NCBI GenBank assembly: GCA_008933995.1
Contig: WARS01000033.1
Coordinates: forward strand, 3,593,813-3,657,812
Direction: 5' to 3'
Origin: Datnioides undecimradiatus
Taxonomy: Eukaryota; Chordata; Actinopteri; Lobotiformes; Datnioididae
DNA: 64,000 bases
Shown here: positions 24,350 through 39,100 of the stretch, in pieces
Position numbering within the stretch: position 1 is the stretch's first letter
Layout of the letters: every line of letters begins with the position of its first letter
Position numbers and translations under genes: made by a program
The notes under the pieces: model-generated
Told to the model about the DNA's origin: nothing
Database searches by the model: none
What the model saw: only the letters and a program-made list of their open reading frames with translations

Positions 24350-27300
24350 GGTTAAACTAGCAGACTGTGAAAAAGTAGATAAACTAGCATAAGCATTAAA
24401 ATGCATCTTTCAGGTTAAAGATAATTAGTTTTATCAATTATCTAATGAATCATATATCACTGGACTCAGACATAGACTTTCATAGTTTGTGTGGTAAATT
24501 CCGTATCAGGAGTACACTGAGGAGGAGTATCAACGTTTCCATTCAGTAATAACTTTTAGTCGTATCTGCTCTGATGGTTTCATCAATAGAACTCAACACT
24601 TCCAGCAGAGGTTTCTTATATAATTTTATGACTATCAAACAAAATAAATTACAACCCAGAGGAGAAATTACTCAAAATGCAAAAGAAGAAAACACGCAAA
24701 CCCTCTGGATTCACCACAGATGCAACATCAAAACCTCTGTTGCCTTTACGTTTACACTCTGGATCATCTTTTACACGGAGAGTGGAGCAGACATCTCCCC
24801 AGACGATCATACAACTGTCACAGTGAGGAAACACAACAGAGAAGATCAACACCTTGGCAGGCATCACAAAAACCTCTTCCAGCTTAAATAAACAGACGCC
24901 TCTCACTAGACAATGGACACTGTCTTGAAATACAGCGGTGAAAACCTTCCAGAAGTTCCGAGCACACATGCAGCTCATCTCTTCTTGTTTAAGAAGTTTT
25001 GAAAGACGTGTCTGTGAGTCAGGCCAGCTGCTGCGACGCTATAAACGTTCTAATAAAAGTGGGTCCATGTGTTTTATTAGTATGTGACCTTGACGGTGAT
25101 CCAAAAAAAAGGCAACGTTTGCGCTTGAAGCACCTTCTCTCAGAGAATGAAAAGTGTCTTTTTACTCCAACGTGCATGTGGCAGACTGTTTCTTCCCACA
25201 GTCAGAGGCAGATACACAGCTGACTGATCCTGCTAAAGACAACAGCTGGAGGATTGCTAAAGAAATACCAGCGACTACACAACACAGCAGGGGTTACACA
25301 GTGTGTGTGTGTGTTGTGGCGCATACTTGCTGCGTGCTGATGGGTGATTTTTGTTGTTTTAGTCCTGACTTGTGAGGAACCCGGAGCAAGGATGGAATTT
25401 TCATTTAAACCTCCAGTGGGCTTTAGTTTTTCAGACACCACCAACTGATGGAGATGTTTTTTTCCTAATTTTGATATGCCCTCTTCATGAGATCGACCAG
25501 ATTTCACGCTTTCATCTTGTTTGAGACGGTATTTCACTGTGTGTACAAGTGTAGCCATAGCCACCAAAAAAAGTCTTCTGAGAATATCACAACCAGGAAG
25601 TAACTTTATTTTTGATGGGACTGTGATGACAATGTCACCATAACAGCCTGAAAACTGGGTGATGATTTAATATTGATTTGACCGTCAGTGACTTTAAACT
25701 CAGAAGCTGTAAGTTTAGCATTTTTTTTTTAAAGTTCTCTGCCCTTTATTTTGCTAAATATACATGTAAGCCTGTTTATTTGGTGTTAGCATGTTGCTCG
25801 GCTAAACTGGCTACTCTCGCAGTGTGGAAGCAATGCTGGTCAGTCAAGAGAAAGTGTAAAAGGTTAACCTGGGCTCTATTTTACACATTTTGTATCTGAA
25901 TGACTAATGGGTCAGTAGAAAATACAAGAGGGGGGTGGGATGGATGTTAGCTATGCAGCTGTGCACCCATGTCATCACTCCATCACTCTCAGTCAACAGT
26001 GAGTTGTAGATTCTCTGGAAATGACTTCGGCATCAGCTGACTGAGTCATTAACGAGATTGAAAACATTAGAGCTTCGTGACCCCCTTTAACAACTAATAC
26101 CATAATGAGTTTGAGGAACCTCAGGGGATGAAAACATCCTTTTATAGTCAGCACGTCTTGTGTTCACAATAAAGAATTGTGAGAGCAAAATAATTTAATA
26201 AATCTTTACTGTTCACTGATTTTCTTTGCATCTGCTGAGAATCTATTGCACTATAATACAATCTAACAATCAGGGGATGAGAGGAGGCGCCCAGCAGACA
26301 ACGCTGCAGCTGCTCCATGGAAACGGTAGGGGTGCGACAGGAATACCTTGCAGGAAGGGAATACCTGTGTTCCCATCCAGCATCCAGGGACCGAAGGAGC
26401 AGAGGCATGAGGAGCAGTTTGCGTTTGATACAATTTATGTTCATACTGTCTGCAGTTAAAATGAGTTCAACATAATTGATTGCGGCTATTCTGCTGAAAC
26501 GGAGAGGCTACCAACCATCAGTGGGATCATAACTTTCTGTGGCCTGGAATCATTCCTGTTCACGGAGGCAGAGCCAAAACCAAGGAATGCCCACAGCGAT
26601 TATGGGCTTGGGTTGAGGATTAATTATTACTCCACGGATGATTTTGGAGAATGCACTGACAGCAGGCCAGGGATGGAGCCTAGTGGTAATGAAGATTAGA
26701 TATGATTTGTTTATTTAGCTCTTGTTTTTCCTTACTGAAAAATTCTATTTCAGAATATTACATACAGTTCTTCAATTTTCATTCCAGATATGATGTCCTG
26801 GCTTTAAAGCTGTTTGTTTTAATGTCATTTGTCACTAAGCTACTGAACACAGTATACAGTGTGAGGTATTTCAGGAATGAGCAGAAACCATCTACAGCAA
26901 AGTTTGATCCCACTTCGGAACCCTGAGGCTGAATTTCAAGGCATGCACGCTCACACTCTGCCTGAATTATGCAGCGCATTCAAGGCCGGAGTCCAGCAAT
27001 GTAAACCATGTCCTGATGTTATTTTACAAGACCAGATTTCATGTGAGCACTGAGATTTTGCACTCTAGATGAAGGTATACCCTGCCTGTTGCATAACCAT
27101 GGACATAGATGAGGGCTATATTTACATTACAGTGCCGATTGTTGTGCTGAAAACCCTCCCCAGGGTAATTCTCATTGGTCGGGACCGATACTGTAGGCCC
27201 ACACCCATGAAAACGATTCTAAACCATGAATAGGGTGACTGATTCGCCACATGTTTTGAATCTGGTCACCCAGAGAAACAGAGAACAACATATACTGCTG

Positions 27301-30300
27301 AAAATTGAAAAATTAGGAGAGAATGGAGAAGAGCGAGTGGAACACATAAACGGGTGTTTGCAGCAGCATCACAGACCTTCTGTCTTACTTTTTCCTTTCT
27401 CTTTCTTCCTGTCTCCTCTCCAGGCACTGTGTCAGAGCGAGAGCACAGACCACAGCTGCTGCAAATGTCACGCTAGCACTGAATGTTCAGTACTTAGAAA
27501 TCTCATTAATCATTACAAATAAATATGGGAAAGAGTAAAATAGAAGGGAAAAAATAAGGATTTTATTGGAAAGTTCTAAAGCCCCAGCTATTTTTACTCC
27601 AACAGGCCAACAGACTATATTCACATGCATGCAGTGACCGGGCTGCTGGCCACAGTCCAGGCAAGGTCTTCTTCGGGTTAAGCTGCTTACATGAACCCTT
27701 GACATGGTGCACTTGACTGTGGTTGCCTTGAATAAACCAGTTAGCAAAATGTTCCTGCCCTCTCCACGCTGCACTCATCAGGCCCTCAGTTTTGTGTGTG
27801 TCGGCTCAAGGACGAGCCTCTCATCAAGATGCATGCACTTATCTGCAGCCACCTTGCATAGGAAAGGCACAAAGGACAACACAGCTGTAATAGATATTCT
27901 TTAATAGCTATATATCGAATGACAATGTGAAGACACAGTGTTGGTTGCTCAGAGTGATGAACTTAAAGAGACGAATCCCCTGAATCTGTAGCTTCCTTGA
28001 GCTTTACAGAGCTTTACAGTGAGTTTCAGTTCATTTTGCAGCTTTACTGCTCTCACACTGGTTGTTGTTCAGCATATTAACTTAAAAGGTGATGAACTCA
28101 GACATTAGCAGCAGTTAGAACAAATGATGAGAAGATGGCATGAGTCATAAAATACATAATCTAATTGACTTCATAACATGACTTAATAATTTACTGAATA
28201 ACATCAGTGTTTCTGAATAAATCACCAGTTCTTGTTAAACCATGCAAATAATGAGGCTTTGATTAGGAGACTGATTGCGTGGGTTAACCATCACCCCGGT
28301 GTCACATTCTCATATTAAATGAGAGTAAATGTTCTGGTGGACTGTACTGCAGAGGGCAGAGTGCACCAGCTTTAATGTAAAGTTAAGGCTGCTGACAGGT
28401 TTAATCCAACACAAGAGCTTCCATGTATCTTTAAATCAAGGCTGGCTAATGCTGCTGAGATGTAGCCCTCCATTCTCTGACTGGGTTCTTTGTTTTCGGA
28501 TGGCCAGGCTGGGAATCAGCCTCGACTTTACACTGATCCAGAGACCAAGCAGAGTCTTTTCCAAAGCTGTGGTGTTCCGGGAAGTTTTATAAGAAGACTC
28601 GATGTGCCAATTAACCAAACCCTGTGCTTTAAAGAGTGGGTTTTATGGATTCAAATCAACACAGAACTTAGTGGTGATTATTCTGCTAAGCACTATCAGT
28701 GTGAGACTTTCCTTGTTGCGATGATGATTCTTTTTGTGGTTTGCCTCATTTTTAATGCATGCTTGTGTGCATGAGTGCTTGTGCCCCCCTTTACAAAAAA
28801 GTCACGTAAAAGCAAAGGCTGACGTCTGTGGGGTTTCAGTAACAATGGCCTCTGCTTGAAGGAAGAACTAAATCACCCTACGAGCAAAGAAGAACATCGA
28901 TACATGGAACAGGCACTGTAGCAAGCATGTCACACTGGATTTATGACTTGGCATATTAGTGGTCTATTTTATTGTAATATGATTGCCACAGCTATTAAAT
29001 GACCTCTGCAGTGACACAAACAACATTCGTTGCCAGAGGGGATGTGTGGACAAAGACACATTTTCCTCCCAAATCATCAGCTAATAAAAAACACATCCAA
29101 GTACTGTATGTCATTAAGGCTGTGAGAGTCAGGTACCTCGCTGGGGAAGGGACAATTTCCCAAGGCCTTGAATATGTTGACTAACGAGCATTGAAAAATT
29201 ATTGTCACTTTTTGTTTAACAAGAGCTGGCACACAGTTCGGAGAAAGGCTCAAGGCCACTTAGGAGAGCCAATGGCTGACAAGGTGGAACCTTAAACCTA
29301 AAAATACTCATGAGCCCCAACTCCTAATGTTGCAATGGGTTCGCGGGCCATCTCACAGAAATACAAAGAACACTGAGAGCGATGACATATTTGTAATGGC
29401 AAGATGGGAGTGCTTTTCACAGAAACTCATGGAAATTCATGGTATACTGGGATTAACGAGGGATGTCAATTGTTTCAGTTCTGATTAAAAGTGCTGGAAG
29501 TGGCAGAGTTAACTTGTAACCTCTTAAAAACATTATTCTTGATTACAATAATGATGCATTACAGTTCCATAAACATAACAGAACTGCTGGTTACATAATG
29601 GGGTTCCATAATTCATGCAAATTGTCACCAATTCTAATTATTGCCTATTTGTACCTATCAAAAATTTGTTTTTCATACATCAGAGACACTACAGTCCTAT
29701 TTTATTTGTTTGAACATCTTCCTAGCAGATTGCCTGTCAACAGTCATTTAAAAAGCATTATGTTCCACATTACACTCTGACCTGACTGCAGTCTGTACGA
29801 TGTGCACTTGGCTATATGTATTCAGTACAGCAGTGTGTGCTGTCTTTGAAAAACAGCTGTGGAGCAAATGTTCCTACAAATGAACACTGTGCATGTCAAG
29901 CTAAATTGCTCAGATTTGAGAAATTTGTTCTAAAAGAAACCAGGCGGGGCAAATAAACAGGATCAATCAGGTGAAGTTTTACACAAAGTCCAATGTCATC
30001 AACCCATATCCACCCTGCTCCTTTACCAATCTCAGCTTTAAAAAGCAGCACTATCTCTGTTTTTCAAATTTTATCATTTAATGCATCTTTATCAAACATA
30101 TAGTACTTCCTTAGGAACCACATGAACCAACAATTACCTAATCATTCATTGCTATATTAAATTTGATTAGTAGCTATTGTTCCCCGGTAACTCCTCAAGT
30201 GCTGTCCCTTATTGTAAAGTGTTGCAGATTTATTTATATTAAATCTATGTTGTCTGACTGCAGAAGTGAAGACAAACCTGATCTGACTTGATGACACTCA

Positions 30301-33300
30301 TTTGAGCTTAACTCGTGCCTGATGCCAGTAAACTGGTTTCCCAGGACTTTCATTCCAAAAAAGATTAACTTTCTTGATTCCGAGGTCACCAGAATCCCCT
30401 GTGGGAAAAATTTGACGTTTTGTCTTCATTACATCTGGAGTGGGAAATTAATAACTGACAAAACAAGAGGGGCACTTGAGAAAATGTGGGAGTGACCTGT
30501 GAGTAAAAAGGAAGTGCAGCCCAAGAAAATCATGATGCAGTTCTTGACGTCAAATCGTCCTTTAGTAAGGCATATCTGGAGAATGAATTGCATTCTCATG
30601 AACAGACACAGACACATGTCCACTCACTCAGACTCACTCTTAGTCCTCACACTCTCTCCACACGCAGACTGAACCAGCATTCAATGACACACAGTGATCC
30701 AGGCCAGACAGAAGCAGCAGGTCACAGATGACGCCAAACGCCTGCCAGGAACATTTTCACACAGGGGACTTTCTCCTCTCAGAGATTGATTTGTTTCTAC
30801 TTTTTTCCACTGCTGTTGTAAAGCCATGGGCCGACATGGCTGCCAACTCGGCTGCTGCTCACTGTCCAGGACATCTTTAGCAGAGCACAGCATGGAAAAT
30901 TTTCGCATCCACCACTAAAAACTCACACTTGATGTTGCCAACTGATCTCAGGAGATGTTTCAAATCCTGAGGAGGAAGCATTGTGCTCTGCATGTCCAAG
31001 TAAAATCTGTTTGTCTCAGGATATTGTGGAAACCTTCACACTAATGACAGTGGTCCACTGAGTACCTGGACTGCTGTTGTTAAAAAAAATAAAAAATAAA
31101 AAAAAATCCGACATTCCTGACATGACTAAAGGAACGGTATTTTGAGGATAAAATGGTCATTTTAGGAGAAAAATTAGATGAATGCATAATATTTTGTGAA
31201 AGAATTTTCCCGAACTCCCGGATACATCCTATTGTAAGCTTAGGGAAGCAGCTGTGTGCCACAGTTGAAGTTAACATGTGTGGACAATGGAACACGCCAA
31301 GCTGAGATTTATGATGTTTGTTATGGTTTTACAAGAGGAAGAGGCTTTAAGAACAAGTACTATGGATTAAAAACCTCCGCAGTCCCCGATAAGTAAACAT
31401 TAAACTTTGTCTCATCCAGAGTGAGTGCCACACAGGTCTAGGTGTCTCTGAGTCAGTCTGAAAAAGACATAGCCATACAAACAGAGCCCAGAGATAAATT
31501 AATAGCACAAGAATAGATAGATGGCAGAACAGATATATTCTGCCAGAATACATATATTCGTTCTGCCTTACTTGTGATTTCCACACTGAGTTTGAATCAT
31601 TCTCCAGTGCCAGAAGTGGGCTCTCTGGTTGAGCTGTCTGGACAAACCCAAGCCCCCGCTGTGCTCCAGCTGCTTATTCAAAACACATTACAGTGGTTGA
31701 CTCATACATCCGCTTTCATTTGATTTGATTATCTTAAAATCCGTAATAATAAAGTGCTTACTGATGAAGCCTGTACCTCGAGTCATTGGCAATGTTCATT
31801 TGGCAAATAAAGACTGAAACACTGCTCTGTTTACAATGGTGCAGTATTAAAATCACATTTTACAGCTTCTTTATTATATTACATTTCTCATATTAAAATA
31901 TTATACATTTTCAAAACAGTGGCTCCAACACTCTATCATAACAGGACACTCTTCACATCACATACCTGCTGACTATGTAACGAGGGGATGTCAGTATTTG
32001 TATTGCACATTTTATGAAAGTATTGGGTATATAATAGGAAGTTGCTAAGACAGAAAAGTGTCATAGTGCAGGTCCAATAAACTGGACAACAACAGTGAAG
32101 GAGTTTCCACCATGATGTCATGATTTATTCATATTCCACTGGTTTCACTCTCCGGTTGTTACATTAATACGCATCTTAATCATAAACTGTCATGGAAACC
32201 ACGAATGTCCCCACAATGTTCACTGTGATGCCATAATTAGGTTTCGCAACACTCTTTGTGACAAAGGAGCATAAGGTTCACCAAGGACAACATGGAAGAT
32301 TCCTGTTATAACAGGATCAAATCATGTTACTCTAAGCTGACTGCTCAGACTTAACAAGTTAATTGCAGGTAGTTCTCTCCAGTTGTTAAGCTTCTCCAAA
32401 AACACCGGTGTACACTTTAGTTACAATACTCCAGGTGAGAATTGTTGTGTTTGCTTGTTGTATGCTTCCTTATCTTATCTTAGGATTTTTGAGTCCCAGG
32501 AATTTAACTATACTGGGGAACATAGTAACGATTGAAATTGACAGTTTTCTCTGATAATAATCCTTCCATCCAAATTGAATTGAAATGCTCAGTTAATATC
32601 AGTTAAATTTTAAGAGAGAGCAGGGAACTATTTGGCTCTTCGTGGTTGACTGACTCGCCTCACTCAGCGGGGACTGCAGACAACAGCCCAACTCAATCAA
32701 CTGAGTCATACACTAGTGTTTTAGTACAGTCATCTAACAAGGAAAATGCCTGCGTCACAGAGTTGCATGCAGTTGTAATTACATCATAAATCTCCTAGCA
32801 ACCATGTCTGACACCATCAGTGAGGTGTATAAGTGCAACGTCTGACTTAAAAGAAAAATTGAGTGCTATAACTTTCTATTTACCTCCTGATGAAATCCTG
32901 TACAGTCACGATGTCAAACTGTCACTACGTTGATGACACCCTCATCTACACAGACATTTATCCAAAGGGCTCAACATGGCTGGACAAATGACGTTGTGGG
33001 CTTTCCCAAGTATATTCATCCAACTTTGTCATCCCTCATGCCAACCAGATGAATTTTGATTTGTTGTTTAACTAAGTGTGGATCCAAGAGCTTGGTTATC
33101 ATCTTTTATAGAATGGGATAACTGTAAAAATGTGATTTTTAACTTGAATGTTTATCTGGTAATATTCATTTTAATCCCATTTTAATGGCCTATACATTGT
33201 AGCTATAAGTCATAGTTGCAATGCCCTTAGCGTTGTTAAAGGGCAGCCCAGTCACATTTACAAACATTTTTCTGGTGTATTATCTGCCCCTTATTTAATG

Positions 33301-33744
33301 AGTTGCCACTCTTATGAGTTGCTGGAAGATTTTCAACAGATTGATCATTTTGATAACTGGATGAGTTGGACATTTATATAGTATATGCTGCTGACGACAA
33401 AGTTTCAGTTTATTTCAACCTCAGGCTAGGAGGAACTGTTTAGTGTGGAACCACAAGGAGATTCAGACTATGGAGAAACAGTGAATAAAGGGAATTTGCT
33501 TGAGAGGGTTGTGGGAATGGAGATGGGATGAAAAGAGCAATTTGGTGCGAGCTGGGCAGTGGTTCAGGGTACACGCAGTGGGACAGGCACTGATTCTGTA
33601 AGGCAAAAGATAACTTGATGCACAAATGAAGAGGTATAATCTAGCACTCTGGAATGACAACCCTTCCTGGGCAGATAAACCGCAGTGGTGATGGATGGCT
33701 ACACTGCAAGTGTGCAGCTTGAAACAGATAAGAAGGCTGTGCAG
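24350..33744. other. Intergenic, no gene recognised
   Basis: About 9.4 kb of AT-rich sequence with short open frames and no domain I recognise. It has a short (GT)n at about 25300-25314 and A-rich runs at 31080-31107. No tRNA, snRNA or microRNA precursor was recognised, although a covariance or expression search could find something I cannot. Confidence 0.4.
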
Positions 33745-34378
33745 TAGTGATGGGAATTCCGGCTCTTTTTAGAGAGCCGGTTCTTTTGGCTCGGCTCAGT
33801 AAAAAGAGCCGGCTCTTTTGGCTCCCAAGTGGCTCCTCAGATTTTTTTTGTTGCTTTCATTAATTTATTACCAAATTATGTGTAGAGTGATGCTGTAGAC
33901 ATTGTAGGAGCAGCAACAGTTGCAGTCGACACACTGGCACCTTCATTAGCAGGTTCCCTTGCTTGTCTTTTCTCCTCTAATGGCACTGAAGGATGGACAG
34001 TTCCCAAGTGCTGTGCAAGTTGCTTGTGGAGCCTGCTCGGTATGAAATTTTCACTTTGCACAGTCTACACTCTGCCTTTGTACTGTCGATCACATTAAAT
34101 GCGTCCAAAATTTAATCCATTTTCTGTCACTCATTGTCCTCACTTTTCCAGCTTGTAGTCTCTGACGCTGCACGTTCCCTCACTCTCTTATCGCCCTACC
34201 TCCTGTTCGTGTGCTCACCACCTCCTTCTGCTCAGTCTGGACACACAGACGCTGCCACACATCTTGACCAATCACGTGCAGCTTTAACCAAAAAAAAAAG
34301 GTGAGGAAAAAAGCCGGCTCCCGTCGTTCACTTCAAAGAGCCGGCTCTAAAGGCCGGATCGTTCGCGACCAACCACTA
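33745..34378 (-). mobile_element. Internally deleted hAT element with a decayed BED finger
   Basis: Bounded by TAGTGATGGG at 33745 and CCAACCACTA ending at 34378, imperfect terminal inverted repeats followed internally by inverted GAGCCGGCTCTTT-type motifs. Flanks CTGTGCAG (33737-33744) and CTGTGCTG (34379-34386) form an 8-bp target duplication with one mismatch, as expected for hAT. On the minus strand between about 34100 and 33880 lies the N-terminal part of a hAT transposase: a C-x2-C pair in AECRLCKVKISYRAG, then after a frameshift near 34015 the HLGTVHPSV end of a BED zinc finger. The catalytic region is absent. At 634 bp it is a non-autonomous relic. Confidence 0.8.
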
Positions 34379-34386
34379 CTGTGCTG

Positions 34387-35720
34387 GGAGGAAGGTAAGT
34401 GAGGAGCAGAAGACATAAGGAGAAAGGAGGTCATGAAACAGGCATGGAGAAGAACAGCTGCATCATGACCATCTTGGCTCAAACATAACACTGGTCTAAA
34501 TAAAACACTGATTCTGTTTCTTTTTATATGTTTGACAGGTTTTTGCACATGTTTTTCATACACTCTCTGTTTTACTATTTCAAGATATTCAAGACAACAA
34601 GTTTCATATTTCTAGGAACTAAAACCAGCAGTTGTTTAGATCTATCTGTCTGTCTATATCTGAACAAGGTGTCAGCTTGTGATCAGACCATTTCACTCAG
34701 TTTAAAGTTGGATTGGACCAGGTTTGTTAAATGGTACTCTGCAGTTCCCCTCAACTCTGTAGAGCATCTTAGTGTTTTTGAGCTAATTGTTTTGGTTGTA
34801 GGTCACATAGCTTGAATGTTTTGGTTGAGTCTCACTGTTCTTACAGAATAGTTTGGCCACAGCTGGCAGGTGCTTCTGCTCTCTGAAGGCTGAGATATAA
34901 GTTATTGAACTTTGATTTCATTTGGCAATAAATTCCTCATTTAAGCTCATACTATCAGTTTCTATACAGCATTATCTATAGGTACTCTGGGTTTAGGAAA
35001 TCAAATTAGAACAAATAGCACTAAAGTGTCAATGAAAAGTTTCATAACACGTTTGGCTTTTAAAGCTAAGAGCACTAAATCGTTTAAATCAGCAGAATAT
35101 GTGCAATGGAGACACAAAAGAGTCTTTTTGGGAAGTTACACCCCAACATCATTGCAGTTCATAATGAGTATTAGCAACAAGGCTGCTGCAGAGAGTTTAC
35201 TATTTACAATGAGCAGAATCCAGCTACAAAAGAGCTGCTCTTATTCTCAGTTGGTTCAGAACTCTGGCACCATTTTCATTCTCTCAAGCTTTACCCAGTC
35301 CACCACTATATCATGTACTATCAGAATATGTAAATATGTATCTTTCTGGTCAAACAATGCTCATGTCAGCCTGTGTTTACTCAGGATCACATCATTCCAC
35401 ATCAAACGTGACCTCATCCTTTTCCTTTACTGATATCAACCCACTAGGGCTGTAGATTGTGCTTACTTACAAAGCCAAAGGATGTTTGTGTAAGAACACT
35501 GCAGCTGGATAAGCTGTGTTTTTATTCACGCTAATTAATTCGTTTGTTTACATTCACATGGTAGAACATTTCCAAATGGTCTTAATACACCAAAACTATT
35601 CATCACAATCATAATGTTCACACAGAAAACATACATTTCTAGTTTACTTTCTCATTTCAAAACTTCCACAAACAGTTCAGGGTCGGTACACATTCTCTGG
35701 GTAATCTCTGGGTAATGTTG
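34387..35720. other. Intergenic, no gene recognised
   Basis: Sequence between the hAT relic and the solo LTR. The 135-codon frame at 35026-35433 has no recognisable domain. No RNA gene recognised. Confidence 0.45.
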
Positions 35721-35725
35721 GGTAT

Positions 35726-36175
35726 TGTCAGGGTTTTGATGAGTTCTTCTTCTTTTGTTATTTCCTGTTTTATTTTGAAAAGTTTTTCCCTTGTGTGTTT
35801 TTGTCTACTTGTTTCCTTACCTTGATTAGTCCATTGATTTCACCTGTGTCTCGTTTTGCTGCCCTCCCCTGTCTATTTAAGTTATGCCATTGCCTTTGTT
35901 CTCTGTCGCTGCATTGTTAGATTAGACTTCATGTTCTTGCTCTGTTAACGTCCATGTTCATAGAGTTTTGGGATTTTTGTTTCTTTCTGGATCTTTGATT
36001 ATTTTGGAATTATTGATTACCTTGTTATGTTTGGACTGACTCCCTGGACTTCGACCCTGCCTGCCTTGACCATCCATAAGCCTTAAGCCATTTAATAAAC
36101 GGTTAAAAGATCTTCTGCATCCTTGTCCCTGCCTGCGTCTGGGCCCTGCTCTCACCCTGTAGCCAAGTCCTGACA
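35726..36175 (+). mobile_element. Solo LTR of a retrotransposon
   Basis: A 450-bp unit starts TGTCAGG and ends CCTGACA, a perfect 7-bp terminal inverted repeat, and is flanked by GGTAT on both sides (35721-35725 and 36176-36180), a 5-bp target duplication. Inside, in plus orientation, are a TATA-like TATTTAAG at about 35874 and an AATAAA at 36094-36099, in the order expected for U3-R. No internal gag or pol sequence lies on either side, so this is a solo LTR left by recombination between two LTRs. The family (gypsy-like or ERV-like) cannot be fixed from the LTR alone. Confidence 0.85.
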
Positions 36176-36180
36176 GGTAT

Positions 36181-39100
36181 GCATGTCTCAATACTATTTT
36201 ACACACCCGATAAAAATGATACATCATAAATCCCAAGAGAAGTGCTAAGAAATGCAGTAGGAGAAGGGATAGGGGAGTTTCCTTTGAGACTATTTTTCAG
36301 ACTTGACTGGAATGTGACCTACACGCTGTGTGTATATGTACTCTCTCTATATATTATCACACACTACTGCTTTTATTTCTGTGCATGTTTATAGTCATTA
36401 GGATGTGAATATTGTTTATTGCTTCTGAATAAACGTGTCTTGTCAACAAAGTTTCTTGCAGTTGGTACAAGCCGAATTACCTCCCTCCCACCGTACACAG
36501 CACAATGTATAATTTGACATGCTGCATGGTAACTTAAATAAATGCTTCTTTTAAATCTTATCTTAAAGTTTCATGATCAGTAACAGATTCCTCAGTTCCT
36601 TCCAGCCAGAAGGAACCAGTCTCCAAACAGCGCGCTGCAGGTTCCTTCCTTAGTTTGAAATTCATGCCATGGAATATTCTAAAACCAGACTGAGAAAGAA
36701 GTGCAGCCTTCTAAGTGTCCTCTATAAATTCCTGAAGGTCAGAGCATTAGGGAGAAGGTTGTTTTACACAGGGGAGGCCTCCCTGTGTGGGGAAGCCAGA
36801 TCACTCACAAATACATGTGGAAGCCCCACCTTCCCCACTGAAAGCACATGCTACTAACATGAATACAGAACAAAAGGTTATTGTTCCCCAGCCATGACTC
36901 CAGGGAGCTTTTTGTGAGACTAATCCAAACAGATGGGTCATCTCCCATTGAGAAAACCAATTCACTGCCCTCCCTGGTCGCCTCATGCATATAGAATGTC
37001 TACGTACAATCCACCAAAGCCTTGGAGACAGGAGCACAGGATGTCCGGCAATAGCTGCCCTGCAAAATGACACAACCTCCAGCATGAACATGAACTCTAG
37101 AGGCCTTTCCCAGTCATGAGCATGCATGAATACCTTGGCACATTAGACCAAGACTTTCAAGCACAACATCATCTCACGCACACTTCCTGACCACTAACAG
37201 CTGACACATGTGGAGAGAAACACCCTGTTTTCAATATAGTCTGTTGTATGGGAATACAAAATCAGGTGAGGCTCAGTAAAGCTCCTTTCTGCATATTAAC
37301 TCCATATTAACTTCGTGTCCTCAGACGTACATATGCACATACTGTTTGTCGGCATGGGACTGAACACTGAGAGGTCAAGAGTTACACAAATACCAATGCA
37401 ATATAGGAAGATTCTGTTTATTTTAAAAGGGGGAAGGGTGCAAAACAGTTAGTTTGACTTCCCCTGAAGTAAAGTTCTGTTTGAATTTCTACAATCTGGG
37501 TCTTATTTCTGCAAGATCAGTACTGCGCGACACTATCTCTCACACCACCTGCATTAATGCAGCACAAATTATCAACGCGCCTCAGTCCAATTTCAACCTT
37601 TTTTGCAACACACAATTTCTGTTTTTTTACTTTTGCCATCTTCACTCTGTCCTTTGTACATGCATGTTGAAAATGCATGTAACAGTAGGTGGATGGAAAC
37701 ACACTTGTTGCTGAAATGTGACGAAATAGAGGCGTCATCAGATGCAGGCACAGTTGTGCACACATGCAGGTTTACAATGCAACAACAAGTTCAATGTCCT
37801 CACTTTAGTTTTCCCCTTGAAACAAATGGTTTAAATAGCTTGGTTAAACAGCAGATTTGTTTGAACCCATCTAGCTCTCTGACTGCTCGTACCATCCATG
37901 TGGAAACAGTTCAAGGACAGAAAACAAAAGTAGGATTCAGGTTGTTGGAAAAAGAAATCCTTTCAATCTGCAGCTCTGTAATCTTCCTGATTTGCAGACT
38001 TTCACTGTCGTGTTTTCATTTTGATGTTGCTCCAGCCAGCAGCATGAAAACAATCGGCCGGTCAAATGTTATCATGTCCGTGTTGACTTTTGTGTTCCTG
38101 CCTCGTGAACAAAATGTGCGTAAAGAGCCAGAAAATAAATCATTGTGCACAGTAGTGCACGTCGAACATGGAAAGTGGAAAAAGGCCAGACAAATGTAAA
38201 ATGAGAGAGCAAGAGCGAGAGAGAGTGACTGGTGCTTCCACCCATTTTACAAGGGTCCAGGGTGTTTGTTCTTGTTTCTGGGGTCACAGGAAGTTCAGAA
38301 TATTTCTGTCACAGTGCCAAGATATCCTCCTCAGGGGTGCAGTCTTATTTACTGCAGAAGGAGGGAGAACAGTCGAGGGGTGTTCCTGTCCATCCCTCCA
38401 TGCATCCATCTGTCACTGGGCAGCAGTGTTCCTCGTGGAACTGGGGAAGAGTGAGGAGGAAATCTGAGGGGAAAGGCTGGTGTTACTGGGTTCTGTAAAG
38501 AGGCACAGGGGAGGCTGAGTTTGCAGCGCTGCAAACACAATGAGAAGGATTTTCCTTGCAATCAATCTGTCAAGATCAGCAGGACGAGAGGTGTCACTCA
38601 TGACAAACCCACACAGGAATAAAAACATCAATGTTAAAAATGACAAAGTTGAAATATATTTAAATATATTGTTTAACTAAAGTCTTGTGATATCACCCAA
38701 GGTTCCTTGGGGCATTTCCTGCCATTGAAAGAGTAGAACTACTCCTGCTGAGAGGAACACCAACAGCCGATCACACACACACTCACACACTGAGCCTCAA
38801 CACAGGACATGATTTCCACAAATGATATTTGTCTGGGGGTCTCAGATGGTGAATCACAATATCCTCACAGTGAGTTCCTCACAGGTCAGCGAGGGTCAGA
38901 GAGGGAACACAAAGCACATCCTTGCCCGAATTTCAAAACCATGACCATCTGAGAGAGGTTGCTTTGATGATGGACGAAATACTATTGACAGAATTATGAA
39001 GAAATTCTCTTGTTAACTTCACGTCCGTCCACCTGGGTGTGAGTTTTATTAAGATCACACCAGGTTTAAGTTGAGAGAAGATTTGCGGTTTTATATTTTA

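Noticed and set aside
37603..38199. 198-codon plus-strand frame
   Set aside because: Mixed composition, no recognisable domain, no promoter or splice context; it is probably chance in a 37-kb gap.
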